Below, in pieces: positions 9,301 to 15,262 of a stretch of DNA of 20,164 bases; within the stretch, counting starts at the first letter, position 1; every line of letters starts with the position of its first letter. Location: NCBI GenBank assembly GCA_903877945.1, contig CAIRFY010000375.1, positions 1 through 20,164 on the forward strand, in the 5' to 3' direction. Under the pieces are notes generated by a model. That model worked only from the letters and a program-made list of their open reading frames with translations, was not told the DNA's origin and did not search any database. Made by a program: the position numbers and the translations under genes. This DNA is from an uncultured Oscillochloris sp. GTDB lineage: Bacteria > Chloroflexota > Chloroflexia > Chloroflexales > Chloroflexaceae.

Positions 9301-11822
9301 ATATGCTCAAGCTCGGCGTAGCGTTGGGCATTGCCGATACCGACAGCGGCCTGGTGGGTGAGGGTGCGCAGGAAGTCAACGGCATCGTGGTCGAAGCTGC
9401 GCGGCTTTGGCGAGAGCAACAGCAGCACGCCGGCCACTCTGGCCTGGTAGAAGATCGGCGCAGCCAGAGCTGATACCGCATCGGGCAAGGAGACGGCGGC
9501 CCGCTCGCCGTTGCTCATCGTGTCGCTGAGTTCAGGCTCGCGGCGCTGCATCGCCATATGGGCGGTGACAGCGCGTGCATCGAGCACCGTGTCGATCATT
9601 GCTCCGTGGGTAGGTTCATCATAGCCGACCGCCTCAACAACCCGGTATGCTCCAGGGGTATCGCCATCGTCGCCGCCCTCCTCAAATGCACGCAAGGCAA
9701 TCAGGCCGTGGCTTGCGCCGGTGGCCTTCAGCGCCTGCTCCAAGGCATAGGCCAGGATCTCTTTCTGGTTGAGCGTAATCGCCAACTGGCTCGACACGCG
9801 CTGGAGCGCCCGCATCTGCTCCAGGCGCGAACGCAGGCTACTGTCGGCCTGCTCGTAGCGGGTAGCGTTGACGATCACCTGGGCCGACTGACCAGCGATG
9901 ATGCTCAGCAGTCGCTCGTTGTCGGCGCTGAAGGCGTCTGGCGCGGTAGCGAAAAGTTCAAGGATGCCCACCAGGGTATCGCCCGTACGCATGGGCAAAC
10001 CAAGGTAAGATCGTGCGGCGCTCCCATCCTCCAGGATAATCTCGGCAACGTGGCGGGTTGCGCTGCTCGGCATCGTCGGCGATCCGAGATCCGGGATCAG
10101 GCGTGGACGCTGGTGGCGGACGATCCAGCCGGTCAAACTATCGGTTGCGACGCTCGCGGAGGAGCTCAGCCCGCAGCTTGTGGCCACGTGAAGCTGGTGG
10201 GTGTGGCCGTCTGGGATGGAGATGCGTGCGCCGCCGAAGCTGGCGAGAGACTTCAGGCCATCGAGGATCGCGTCCAGGGTCTCATCAAGCGAGAGACCCG
10301 CGCTGAGCTGCTGGCTGATCCGCTGGAGCAGTTCAAGCTCGGCGGCGCGGCGCTGCTCCACCTCGTAGAGTCGCCGGTTAGCGATAGCCGTAGCCACCTG
10401 GGCAGCCAGCACCTGAGCCAAGTTACGCTCGGTTTGCGTGATCGGCCGCCGTGCCCGCTCGTAGCCGATGGAGAGCAATCCAATCGTCTGATCTTTCGCC
10501 CGCAGGGGCAGCAGCAGCGCGGATCGGCTGCCCTCGGATGCCAGCACTGCGGCAAGGGGATTGCTGGCCGCCGTCGCGGGTACATCCTCAATATAGAGTG
10601 GCTCGCCCCGGTTGATCTGGATCAGGAACGCAGGTGCATTTGTGATCGTAATGCTGTCTGCCGACACATGTGCGCGACCGTTTTCGGCATAGATTGCCAC
10701 GGTACGCATATCCTCGGGGTGCTGCAGTTCGATCAAGTGAACTGCGCAGTGCTCCGCATCAAGCGCCAGGGCGATGTTCTCGGTAGCACGATCAAGGGTA
10801 CTCTCGATCTGCGTATCGGCGCTGATCTCTTTACTATTCTCATAGAGGACGAACAACTCACGGGCGCGCTGTTGCTGTTGGCTAAAAAGCCGTGCGTGGC
10901 GCAGCAGCAGGGCGACCTGCTCCGCAAACGACTCGACGCTGCGGATCTGGCTGCTGCCCGAGACCGGCATGACGCTGTGCAGGGCCGTGACCAGCACCCC
11001 CGCCGACTGCGTATTGACGAAGAGCGGCACCGCAAGCGCAGGGCGCTCGGTTACACGGGCAATGCTGGACGTTCCACGCCGCCGTCCGCTCGCCACCAGG
11101 GCGCTGCCGATCTGGAGCTTGCCCTCCGCGACAGCGCGGGCGGGGAGGTCGTTGCTGGTGCGGGCGATCATCGGCGGATAGCCATCGGCGTTCGCACTCA
11201 TCGCAACCAAGGTCAGCGGCTGCTCGCCCTCATCACCGCTATAGATCGCGGCACTTTCAACCTGAAGGATTGCCAGTGCATCGGTGAGTACCGCGTTGAG
11301 CAGCGTGCGGACATCGAGCACGCCAACCGAGTCGAGGTTGCTGGCGATCAGCGCACGCAGTTGATCAAAGATTGCAAGCTCAGCCTGGCGCCGCCGGGTG
11401 ACGAGCAACAGGGCGAGTTGTGCCGTAAGCGCGGCGGCAACATGTGCGGCGAGCGCCGCAGTCTTCCCGCCGCAAAGGTACAGACGGCCAATCTCGTCGT
11501 CGTCGGCGCGGATACTCAGGCTGGACAGATCGCTCGTGTCAGAGTGCCCCCACGTCGCCGATCCGAGAATGACACCATGCTCGACAATCTCGACCCGACC
11601 AGCGTCCATTGGGAGGTGCCGGGCAAGCAGATCCGCCAACTCACCCGCACATGTGGCAGGATCGGTACGTGCCGTGCCCTGCTGGCCCCACATAGCCAGG
11701 TGAGCCAACAACTCCCAGCCATACGTCGGTGTCGAGACGATCGTAGAGTCCATGGTGTCTGATGTGCTCCTCACAGGATCAGCAGGGTCAGGATCGGCAG
11801 TTCGTTTGCCAATGAGCGTCAT
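3381..11822 (-). CDS. Giant multi-GAF/PAS sensor histidine kinase (2813 aa)
   Basis: A single frame of 2813 residues without a signal peptide or clear membrane helix, so probably cytoplasmic. Order: a degenerate GAF-like unit (about 36-145), then GAF domains at about 165-312, 335-487, 507-657, 681-834, 865-1030, 1052-1204, 1225-1377, 1400-1545, 1575-1723, 1745-1897, 1918-2064 and 2085-2232, a coiled coil (2233-2275, RRVSERTAELEQATRQL), a last GAF (2278-2428), PAS (2450-2570, ending MVLRDITRE), and HisKA/HATPase with H2587 in SHELRTPLTAIKGY, N2705, D2734 in DTGVGM and GTGLGLS at 2764-2770. Each GAF ends in an NARLF-type helix running into the next one, giving a spacing of about 170 residues. 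The kinase core looks active. GAF domains bind small ligands such as cyclic nucleotides, tetrapyrroles or NO-sensing cofactors; none of these is identifiable, and I see no conserved chromophore Cys. ATG at 11822; M24 (11753) is an alternative. Its stop overlaps the hydrolase start. Confidence 0.95.
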   Translation of the reverse strand: MTLIGKRTADPDPADPVRSTSDTMDSTIVSTPTYGWELLAHLAMWGQQGTARTDPATCAGELADLLARHLPMDAGRVEIVEHGVILGSATWGHSDTSDLSSLSIRADDDEIGRLYLCGGKTAALAAHVAAALTAQLALLLVTRRRQAELAIFDQLRALIASNLDSVGVLDVRTLLNAVLTDALAILQVESAAIYSGDEGEQPLTLVAMSANADGYPPMIARTSNDLPARAVAEGKLQIGSALVASGRRRGTSSIARVTERPALAVPLFVNTQSAGVLVTALHSVMPVSGSSQIRSVESFAEQVALLLRHARLFSQQQQRARELFVLYENSKEISADTQIESTLDRATENIALALDAEHCAVHLIELQHPEDMRTVAIYAENGRAHVSADSITITNAPAFLIQINRGEPLYIEDVPATAASNPLAAVLASEGSRSALLLPLRAKDQTIGLLSIGYERARRPITQTERNLAQVLAAQVATAIANRRLYEVEQRRAAELELLQRISQQLSAGLSLDETLDAILDGLKSLASFGGARISIPDGHTHQLHVATSCGLSSSASVATDSLTGWIVRHQRPRLIPDLGSPTMPSSATRHVAEIILEDGSAARSYLGLPMRTGDTLVGILELFATAPDAFSADNERLLSIIAGQSAQVIVNATRYEQADSSLRSRLEQMRALQRVSSQLAITLNQKEILAYALEQALKATGASHGLIALRAFEEGGDDGDTPGAYRVVEAVGYDEPTHGAMIDTVLDARAVTAHMAMQRREPELSDTMSNGERAAVSLPDAVSALAAPIFYQARVAGVLLLLSPKPRSFDHDAVDFLRTLTHQAAVGIGNAQRYAELEHISRMFQRRVSMLNDVLGIGQALRADRSLENLLEQVSYSVTDSANFRTIVFCLADPDDVHVLRPVSAAGIPLSELGQMGERPMPEALATRYLDSRFRVGHSYFVPADEAAAIEQGFDTSVFSYTSFDDVRLPDEWQRNDRLCVPLYSTEGNMLGLMFADDPQDRQRPTVRTVEPLEIFADQSAIAIENYYLLRDARARAEQMAALFQVGSAATSSIDLDTLLKRVYQGIAAYLGTPSFFFVARYEPDHQLLRFEQFLHQGEMMPQHHKATVPKSGLSGMIIDSSKPLLVNDMHLQTDVTTSAVSLAENSNEVRSWLGIPLVSQGRVIGVLSVQDFRPNAFSERDQQFLSALASQLAIALENARLFGERERRIAELDVINQIGRITSSTMDLPLMLHRVYTQLAVSLTMDSFFTFIYQDENNEIVLAYKVDEGSDTIDSVAHAPSEGSMAAHIIRTRQPLQFQDLAKEQAERGFTPVKFGSERSSAAWLGVPLLVGDGRVVGVMAVMSYTPNIYGDRERSFLTTVANQLALGVQNARLLAQAREQVQQLDLLNRVSAMAATESDVQKIYQGIVESMAEATGVDQSRLIFYDRKAGRGTAVAELVPSGDMDAITIPLDDNPLVAWIDTNKTPFISDDAQHDPILIHSHAIFREMDIRTIALIPLVMNNEVIGGIGLDFVGRTGEFRPQALDLCLTIANQVTTAIARTQAFDAANSSANALGVKVGELSTLLDAARILSSLLQPEEVLSKLMELVSRQLNVTTVALWTISDEGGRMLFPAAMDGIPSERKSEMRVPVGQGHTGRVAETGIPLIIDDVRVSGGSLYPNYERDNNLISFMGVPVVYRERIVGVLSVMTNYVRRFSDDEMLLLVGLADQAATALENARLFQERERRISELSTINAISEAVNSTLEQHDLLDRLHHGIGEILDVSTSLIGIYNEQTGILRYPIAYDANQPIELTPISITEANGANGWVLRNRQPLLIYSVEDARRRDLHVEDELSGITEQVEQSFLVVPIIFGSKVIGVINLQSYEPHAFDENDLRFLTTVANQAAVAINNATLFSETRQNAQEMTTLFEVTQNLSGTLNPDETQLMVADAALRLIGVEVCAVLRLDSHGQICNPLLMDRGSIVVDHDLEFHLSGLTGQLLQREQPLAISDLTTVDHAVRNQHAVDLGIRSALGVVIGSHDNHLGILWVGSRTAVDWNAHHISLISILATQASQTLKSAQLFQREQQRRRLADTLRDVAQSFTSTLALREIQTLILDQLARVVRYDSAAVLLRDEGYGLLQITEARGLTDARLLNADFDVEHMALFQSIAVERRPLMLADTQNDARFSAIQELGWEARSWIGAPLLVDNELVGLLTIGADDADAYDAEAVEVTFALASQASQAIQNARLFDQISNLAADLERRVSERTAELEQATRQLSEEKDRLEAVHEISLELTSQLDLDSVIQRALELISENLGVAHGSIMLRDTENGALMCRAVLFSRGDVRGTNIPISFSGSEGLSGWVMRHQESVNIADVLCDERWVQEPGRAEDVRSVAAVPLKTSDTSIGVLVLSSVTVGHFTDSQMNLLGTIASVVASAVSNAQLYSFITELATRNSVLLEEQREESSKSAAVFRSVTEGVIVLDPQGTVTLFNPAAELVLEVPSSTLLGQPISTLATYGGDETQRKRAQTIYNGLMNGLKQVRQSQTIYTTFLDLTNPNQVIALNIAPVIGPGDQGYGDVMVLRDITREIEADEAKRQFISDVSHELRTPLTAIKGYVDVLLLSGTQLMSADQVSYLGIIRNNTNRLKSLIEDILEFSRPDSSKRLNFSPVTIPDVIDEVVQSLRLEYERKSMTVLIDMPANLPRVMADPKRITQVVFNLFSNAVKYTFEGGRIQVRAFLNRANMMQVDVEDTGVGMSPDQRKKLFRPFYRADNPLRDVAGGTGLGLSIAKALIEQHGGEMWVVSEIGKGSTFSFIIPLEQTKPNAEEDAS

Positions 11823-11858
11823 TTCACCATCGGCGTATCCTCATCTGCGTTTTGACAT

Positions 11859-11969
11859 GGTTCAGAACAGCTTTATGGTTTGGCGATGAGGCGAGGATGC
11901 GAGAGCGCGGTGGCATCGCCTCGTCGCCTCGTCGCCAAACTGTAAAGCTAGAATTACCAGATCTGAACC
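11859..11969. repeat. 111-base imperfect inverted repeat with GAGGCGA-type core
   Basis: The ends GGTTCAGA (11859-11866) and TCTGAACC (11962-11969) are exact inverse complements. Moving inwards, AGCTTTA pairs with TAAAGCT, and GTTTGGCGATGAGGCGA pairs imperfectly with the right-hand CTCGTCGCCTCGTCGCCAAAC. The loop is about 11901-11912. The right arm carries short tandem GCCTCGTC units. It lies 37 bases upstream of the giant kinase start. The size and the exact outer ends fit a miniature mobile or dispersed repeat; no transposase is present. Confidence 0.6.
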
Positions 11970-12052
11970 TTGTCTTTGAGCAGGTTTCCTCAAAATAAAC
12001 GCGATGGATCAGAGATTATGTCGAATAAGAGCGGACTCAGCGCCGACCTTGT

Positions 12053-12159
12053 CCCCTCACCCCCTGCCCCTCTCCCTCACGGGGAGAGGGGAGATTTCGC
12101 AATAGGAAGCTTCCGGCTCCCCCTCTCCCGCTCAGGGAGAGGGGGTTGGGGGGTGAGGG
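12053..12159. repeat. Paired REP-like palindromes forming a cruciform-like element
   Basis: The left unit begins CCCTCACCCCCTGCCCCTCTCCC (12053-12075), followed by TCAC and GGGGAGAGGGG. The right unit begins with CCCCCTCTCCC near 12119 and ends GGGTTGGGGGGTGAGGG at 12159. The outer arms pair with each other across about 60 bases, and each unit also has its own inner hairpin. The sequence is the same family as the single hairpin at 15156-15206, but split by about 27 bases of unrelated sequence between the two inner hairpins. Confidence 0.75.
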
Positions 12160-12345
12160 CTGGGCGGCAGCAGACTCCTTATTTGAAAAGTATTGAGGCC
12201 AGGGCTTGTCCCGCATCGTCTCCCCGGACAACAAAGGGGGGAGCGCGGCGCGTAATGCGACCACACTCCCCAGGTTGCGGCAGCGGGCCATACATTCGGC
12301 AGGGCCAGCCTCTGTCGCCCATTGCCTGATCCCTGTTACCTCGTC

Positions 12346-13293
12346 TCAACGCGAGCGACCGTACGTAACCCAACTTTTACGGCCCTGCTCGCGGGCCTGC
12401 TGAATGGCGCGCTGGCGAGTCTCCTCCGCTATCTCGCTTAGCTCGCGGATGTCGTAAAACGGCCCGTCCTGGCTGGTGAGAACCCCAATTGAGATCGACA
12501 TCAGAGGCACCTGTCGGATGCCGCCCGTATCATCGGGTATCTCGATAAAGCCCTGCTTACGGTGCTTATAGTTATAGTGCAGCCCGATCTCCTCATCGAA
12601 GCGAGTGATCAGACGCTCACAGATCGCCTTGAATTGCTCAGGTGCCGAAGTGACAACAAAGTCGGGGCCAACCACCATCTGACCGACAAAATCCTCGTGG
12701 CCGCCCAGGTCGTTGATGACCTCATTGAGCAAGAGCGCGCTGAACTTCAGCACATCCTCGCCCACCACCGACCCATACAACTGGGTGAACGTCTCGAACC
12801 CGTTAATGTGCAGGAGCGCCATGCCCCAGCCCTGGGTCGTGAGCAAGAGGCGGAGTTGGTCGCTGATCAGATCGGCGGTGGGCAGGTTCGTCACCGGGTG
12901 GAGCTGATTCTTGCGCCGGGCCTCCTCCAGTTGATTTTTGACAATCGTATGCACCTCTTCGATATCGAAGGGCTTCACGATATAGTACTGGGCCTGAACC
13001 TCACCGAGGCCAATCAGCCGGTCGCGGCGCTCACCACGGGCCGTCAGGAAGATAATCGGGATATGGCGGGTGCGCGGGCTTGCCCGCAAAGCCTTCCCAA
13101 TATCATAGCCCTCCATGTCCGGCAGGTTCACATCAAGCAGCGCCAAGTTTGGCGGCGTCTTGCGACAGATCTCCAAGGCTATCTGACCGCGCATGGCGGT
13201 GAAGACCTCGTAGCCCTGAGACGTGAAGTAGATTTTCAGCAGACTTGAGATGTCGGGCTGGTCTTCAACGACCAGGATGCGCTCTTTACTCAC
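12346..13293 (-). CDS. Response regulator: receiver domain plus degenerate GGDEF-like output domain
   Basis: The 315 residues start with a receiver domain (1-120) that keeps E10/D11, phosphoacceptor D54 in LLDVNLPDM, T84 and K107 in VKPFD, so it should be phosphorylated. After a helical linker comes a GGDEF-fold domain: the entry motif HPVTNLPTADL (132-142, normally DxLTGLPNR), HINGFETFTQLYG (162-174, normally D-FK--ND-xG), a signature of VGPDF at 208-212 in place of GGDEF, and SISIGVL (266-272). Diguanylate cyclase activity is therefore unlikely; binding GTP or another protein is possible. The start is GTG, chosen because AGGAGG lies 8 bases upstream. That motif begins with the last base of the preceding gene's TGA, so the two genes form a coupled operon with the hexapeptide-repeat protein. 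It is the only stand-alone receiver in the window and a candidate target of either kinase. Confidence 0.9.
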   Translation of the reverse strand: MSKERILVVEDQPDISSLLKIYFTSQGYEVFTAMRGQIALEICRKTPPNLALLDVNLPDMEGYDIGKALRASPRTRHIPIIFLTARGERRDRLIGLGEVQAQYYIVKPFDIEEVHTIVKNQLEEARRKNQLHPVTNLPTADLISDQLRLLLTTQGWGMALLHINGFETFTQLYGSVVGEDVLKFSALLLNEVINDLGGHEDFVGQMVVGPDFVVTSAPEQFKAICERLITRFDEEIGLHYNYKHRKQGFIEIPDDTGGIRQVPLMSISIGVLTSQDGPFYDIRELSEIAEETRQRAIQQAREQGRKSWVTYGRSR

Positions 13294-13301
13294 CGCCTAT
13301 T

Positions 13302-13307
13302 CCTCCT
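13302..13307 (-). promoter_or_regulatory. Shine-Dalgarno AGGAGG that fixes the GTG start of the response regulator
   Basis: On the minus strand AGGAGG lies 8 bases before the GTG at 13293. Its first A is also the last base of the upstream TGA stop codon. This supports the GTG start and suggests that ribosomes finishing the hexapeptide-protein gene restart here. Confidence 0.75.
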
Positions 13308-14917
13308 CACGTTGCAGAAACGCTGACGGATGACTGATGATGGGCAACCGACATCGTGATGACACCGTTATCGCCGTTGCCAGCGGGTGTGTTATGTCCA
13401 TTGTCGGGCGGCGCTCCCATCTGACGCGGCCCTGATCTCGTGCCATTGCTGACGTAGGGCTGGTTCGTGGCGGGCGGTACTTCAGGTGCGCTAGTGTCGT
13501 TCGCCGGATCACTATACACATTTGGCCAATGATAGACAATCCGCCGTGGGTCGCCCGTCTTAAGGTCTACATCGTTCACATCATGGCCAGGCACGGTCTT
13601 GCGGATCAGATTATTGTCATTGTCGAAGATTATAACAGCATTTGACTCGATCATGCGCCCTGGATAGACGACAAAGCCACTGCCGATCTTACAATTGTGG
13701 CCGACCGCCGAGCCGAGTACGGGCAGGTTGATCTCGACGACCTTGCCGTGGTGGACAACCTTAATCGGCTCACCTTGGAGGTTGAAATCGGTGAAGACAT
13801 TGTTCGCGCCGATGAAGGTGTTGCGCCCGATCAGACACAACTGGAGCGTGCTGTTCTGGGCCACCATGCCATTCTCCATCATCGCGGTCATAAACAGGCC
13901 GGCGTTAAACGGCAGGAAACAGCGGTCGCTCACCACGCTGAGCATGATCTGCGAGCCCTGCATCACATTCACATTGTTGCCGATAACGCTGTTGGCGATC
14001 ACAACCCCCGGCCCGATATAGACATCATCGCCGATAATCGTTGGCCCGTGGATGATTGCGGTCGGGTCTATCGAGCAACGCTTACCCACCTTCACCAGGC
14101 TGCGCGAGGCGAGGAAGTGGTTGCGCCACGGCTCTTCCAGTGGGTTGATCTTCTCACCGAACGCCCGCAGCGAGAAGGCCAGTTTGCTGGGAAAGAGTTC
14201 CCAGTCCTCCTTAGTCCAGTGAAAGATGTTGAGCAGCCGCGACTTCTCCATCCGTGCGTCCTGCTCAGCCGCATGCGAGAAGACCCCCATAAGCACATTA
14301 GCCATCAGCACGTGCATCCAGCTTTCGATGGAGAGGAATGCGCGAATGGGGATCTGGTAGGTCAGATCGCCCTTGTTGACCGCCATATAGCTAGGAATAT
14401 GGTAGTAGCCCATCTCGCGGCTGATCGTATCGACCACAATCGGGACGGGTTCGCTGCGAGGCCCCGCAGGATAGTAGTAAATGTCGGCGACGTGGACGGC
14501 ACCACGCTGCTCCTTACCATCATCAATGTAGGTAACATCATCGCGGCGGGTAATACCCGTGCAGAGTTGAAGGGCGTGGCGCTCAATGCTGGGATCACCG
14601 CGAACACCACGGGCCTCATCAGTGGCGCGGAAGGCGATCTGACAGGGCCGACCTGTGGCCTGCGCCCTTTTCATGAATGTGTCGATCAGCGCAGCATTGA
14701 AAAAGAGGTTATCACGATAAACGATAAGAGCTTCATCGCTTTGCTCAATATGTTCTGCGAGTTGATCGAGTGTATCAACCTCAGTCGTGTGTGAATAATA
14801 GGCTTTGAGCAAATCTCGTTGCGTAAGCCATAGATTCTTATTAAGAATCCGAAGGTCACGAGCAGGTTCGGCGAATGGCTCGATAAGTGTGTAGTCCCGA
14901 ATGATGATCCGCCGCAT
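13307..14917 (-). CDS. Left-handed beta-helix (hexapeptide-repeat) protein, GlmU/nucleotidyltransferase-like layout
   Basis: The 536 residues fall into three parts. Residues 1-265 form an alpha/beta region that weakly recalls sugar-nucleotidyltransferase domains (ALIVYRDNLFFNAALID near 63-79), but the GxGTRxxP-type nucleotide-binding loop is absent. Residues 275-435 carry hexapeptide repeats of a left-handed beta-helix (DPTAIIHGPTIIGDDVYIGP and IGRNTFIGANNVF), as in GlmU and acyl- or acetyltransferases. Residues 465-536 are rich in Pro, Asn, Gly and Ser and look disordered. ATG at 14917 with AAGGGG about 8 bases upstream. It is the first gene of a coupled pair with the response regulator. A role in sugar or envelope precursor metabolism is usual for the fold, but no active-site His or substrate can be assigned; a structural or scaffold role is equally possible. 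Confidence 0.85.
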   Translation of the reverse strand: MRRIIIRDYTLIEPFAEPARDLRILNKNLWLTQRDLLKAYYSHTTEVDTLDQLAEHIEQSDEALIVYRDNLFFNAALIDTFMKRAQATGRPCQIAFRATDEARGVRGDPSIERHALQLCTGITRRDDVTYIDDGKEQRGAVHVADIYYYPAGPRSEPVPIVVDTISREMGYYHIPSYMAVNKGDLTYQIPIRAFLSIESWMHVLMANVLMGVFSHAAEQDARMEKSRLLNIFHWTKEDWELFPSKLAFSLRAFGEKINPLEEPWRNHFLASRSLVKVGKRCSIDPTAIIHGPTIIGDDVYIGPGVVIANSVIGNNVNVMQGSQIMLSVVSDRCFLPFNAGLFMTAMMENGMVAQNSTLQLCLIGRNTFIGANNVFTDFNLQGEPIKVVHHGKVVEINLPVLGSAVGHNCKIGSGFVVYPGRMIESNAVIIFDNDNNLIRKTVPGHDVNDVDLKTGDPRRIVYHWPNVYSDPANDTSAPEVPPATNQPYVSNGTRSGPRQMGAPPDNGHNTPAGNGDNGVITMSVAHHQSSVSVSAT

Positions 14918-14985
14918 TGCCGACCCCTTTCTACAAGCTACATAGTAGACGCTTTGCGCGTTCTTCCTTGTTGATTGATGCTACT

Positions 14986-15015
14986 ACTATATACTGTAGA
15001 TATGTGCAATCACAA
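14986..15015 (-). promoter_or_regulatory. Candidate promoter of the hexapeptide protein-response regulator operon
   Basis: Read on the minus strand, TTGTGA (15015-15010) is followed after 16-18 bases by overlapping -10-like hexamers TATATA (14993-14988) and TATAGT (14991-14986). This would give an untranslated leader of roughly 60 bases before the ATG at 14917. The elements match the sigma-70 consensus only in part; the AT-rich setting is the main support. Confidence 0.4.
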
Positions 15016-15023
15016 GCATGAGA

Positions 15024-15042
15024 GATTACATTCGGATTACAT
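15024..15042. promoter_or_regulatory. Tandem GATTACAT direct repeat, 11-base period
   Basis: GATTACAT occurs at 15024-15031 and again at 15035-15042, separated by TCG-type spacing so that both copies face the same side of the helix. It lies 9 to 27 bases upstream of the candidate -35 of the minus-strand operon, the usual place for an activator. OmpR-type regulators often bind such tandem sites, but the binding protein here is unknown. Confidence 0.4.
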
Positions 15043-15155
15043 GGGAAATGGCGAGATTATAGGGGGTTTATGCCAATTTTATTGTACACCCTGCCATTCT
15101 CTTCGTCAACGAAGGTACGTGTAGAGTTAGGGCATGAGCAAAGTCACCCTCCAGT

Positions 15156-15206
15156 CCTCACCCCCAGCCCCTCTCCCTCACGGGGAGAGGGGGCTGGGGG
15201 GTGAGG
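15156..15206. repeat. REP-like GC-rich hairpin downstream of the phosphatase-like gene
   Basis: The left arm (15156-15177, CCTCACCCCCAGCCCCTCTC...) and right arm (15182-15206, ...GGCTGGGGGGTGAGG) pair almost perfectly with two one-base bulges around a short TCAC loop. It is the complete form of the family also seen at 12053-12159 and, decayed, at 603-637. It lies about 57 bases past the stop of the minus-strand gene ending at 15263 and may stabilise or end that transcript, though no T-run follows. Confidence 0.75.
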
Positions 15207-15262
15207 GCTGCCCGGCGATCATACGACTTTGCACATGCCCTGCGTGTAGAGTAGATGTGGCC

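Larger units (their letters stand above)
11823..12345. other. 523-base repeat-filled gap between the response regulator and giant kinase genes
   Basis: I see no coding region with a believable protein. The gap holds a long imperfect inverted repeat (11859-11969) and a cruciform-like pair of GC-rich palindromes (12053-12159). The remaining 12160-12345 shows no recognisable gene, promoter or terminator apart from a short CTCCCC/GGGGAG stem near 12220-12243 without a T-run. I found no convincing minus-strand promoter for the giant kinase here, so it may be read from the regulator operon or from a promoter that I cannot recognise. Confidence 0.7.
14918..15262. other. 345-base gap: AT-richer promoter region plus REP-like hairpin
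   Basis: The part next to the hexapeptide-protein gene (14940-15120) is clearly richer in A and T than its surroundings and contains the candidate promoter and tandem GATTACAT sites listed separately. The part next to the phosphatase-like gene contains the hairpin at 15156-15206. No coding region is supported. Confidence 0.7.

Noticed and set aside
9558..11762. A 734-codon open frame on the plus strand opposite the giant kinase
   Set aside because: It lies entirely antisense to a well-supported multi-GAF kinase, its translation shows no domain or coherent hydrophobic pattern, and long antisense frames are common opposite GC-rich genes.
12220..12243. CTCCCC/GGGGAG stem as a terminator for the response regulator gene
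   Set aside because: The stem is short with a long loop, lies about 100 bases past the stop codon and has no following T-run on the minus strand.
11970..12403. Small open frames on both strands in the gap between regulator and giant kinase
   Set aside because: They run through GC-rich palindromic repeats and give low-complexity translations such as SPPAPLPHGERG, typical of translated repeat DNA.
13697..14794. A 365-codon plus-strand frame
   Set aside because: It is the antisense shadow of the hexapeptide-repeat protein, which has regular repeats and a good ribosome-binding site.
603..15206. The GC-rich palindromes as a CRISPR array or as phage attachment sites
   Set aside because: The copies are kilobases apart, have no regular spacers, no cas or integrase gene is near, and they are self-complementary hairpins of REP type.
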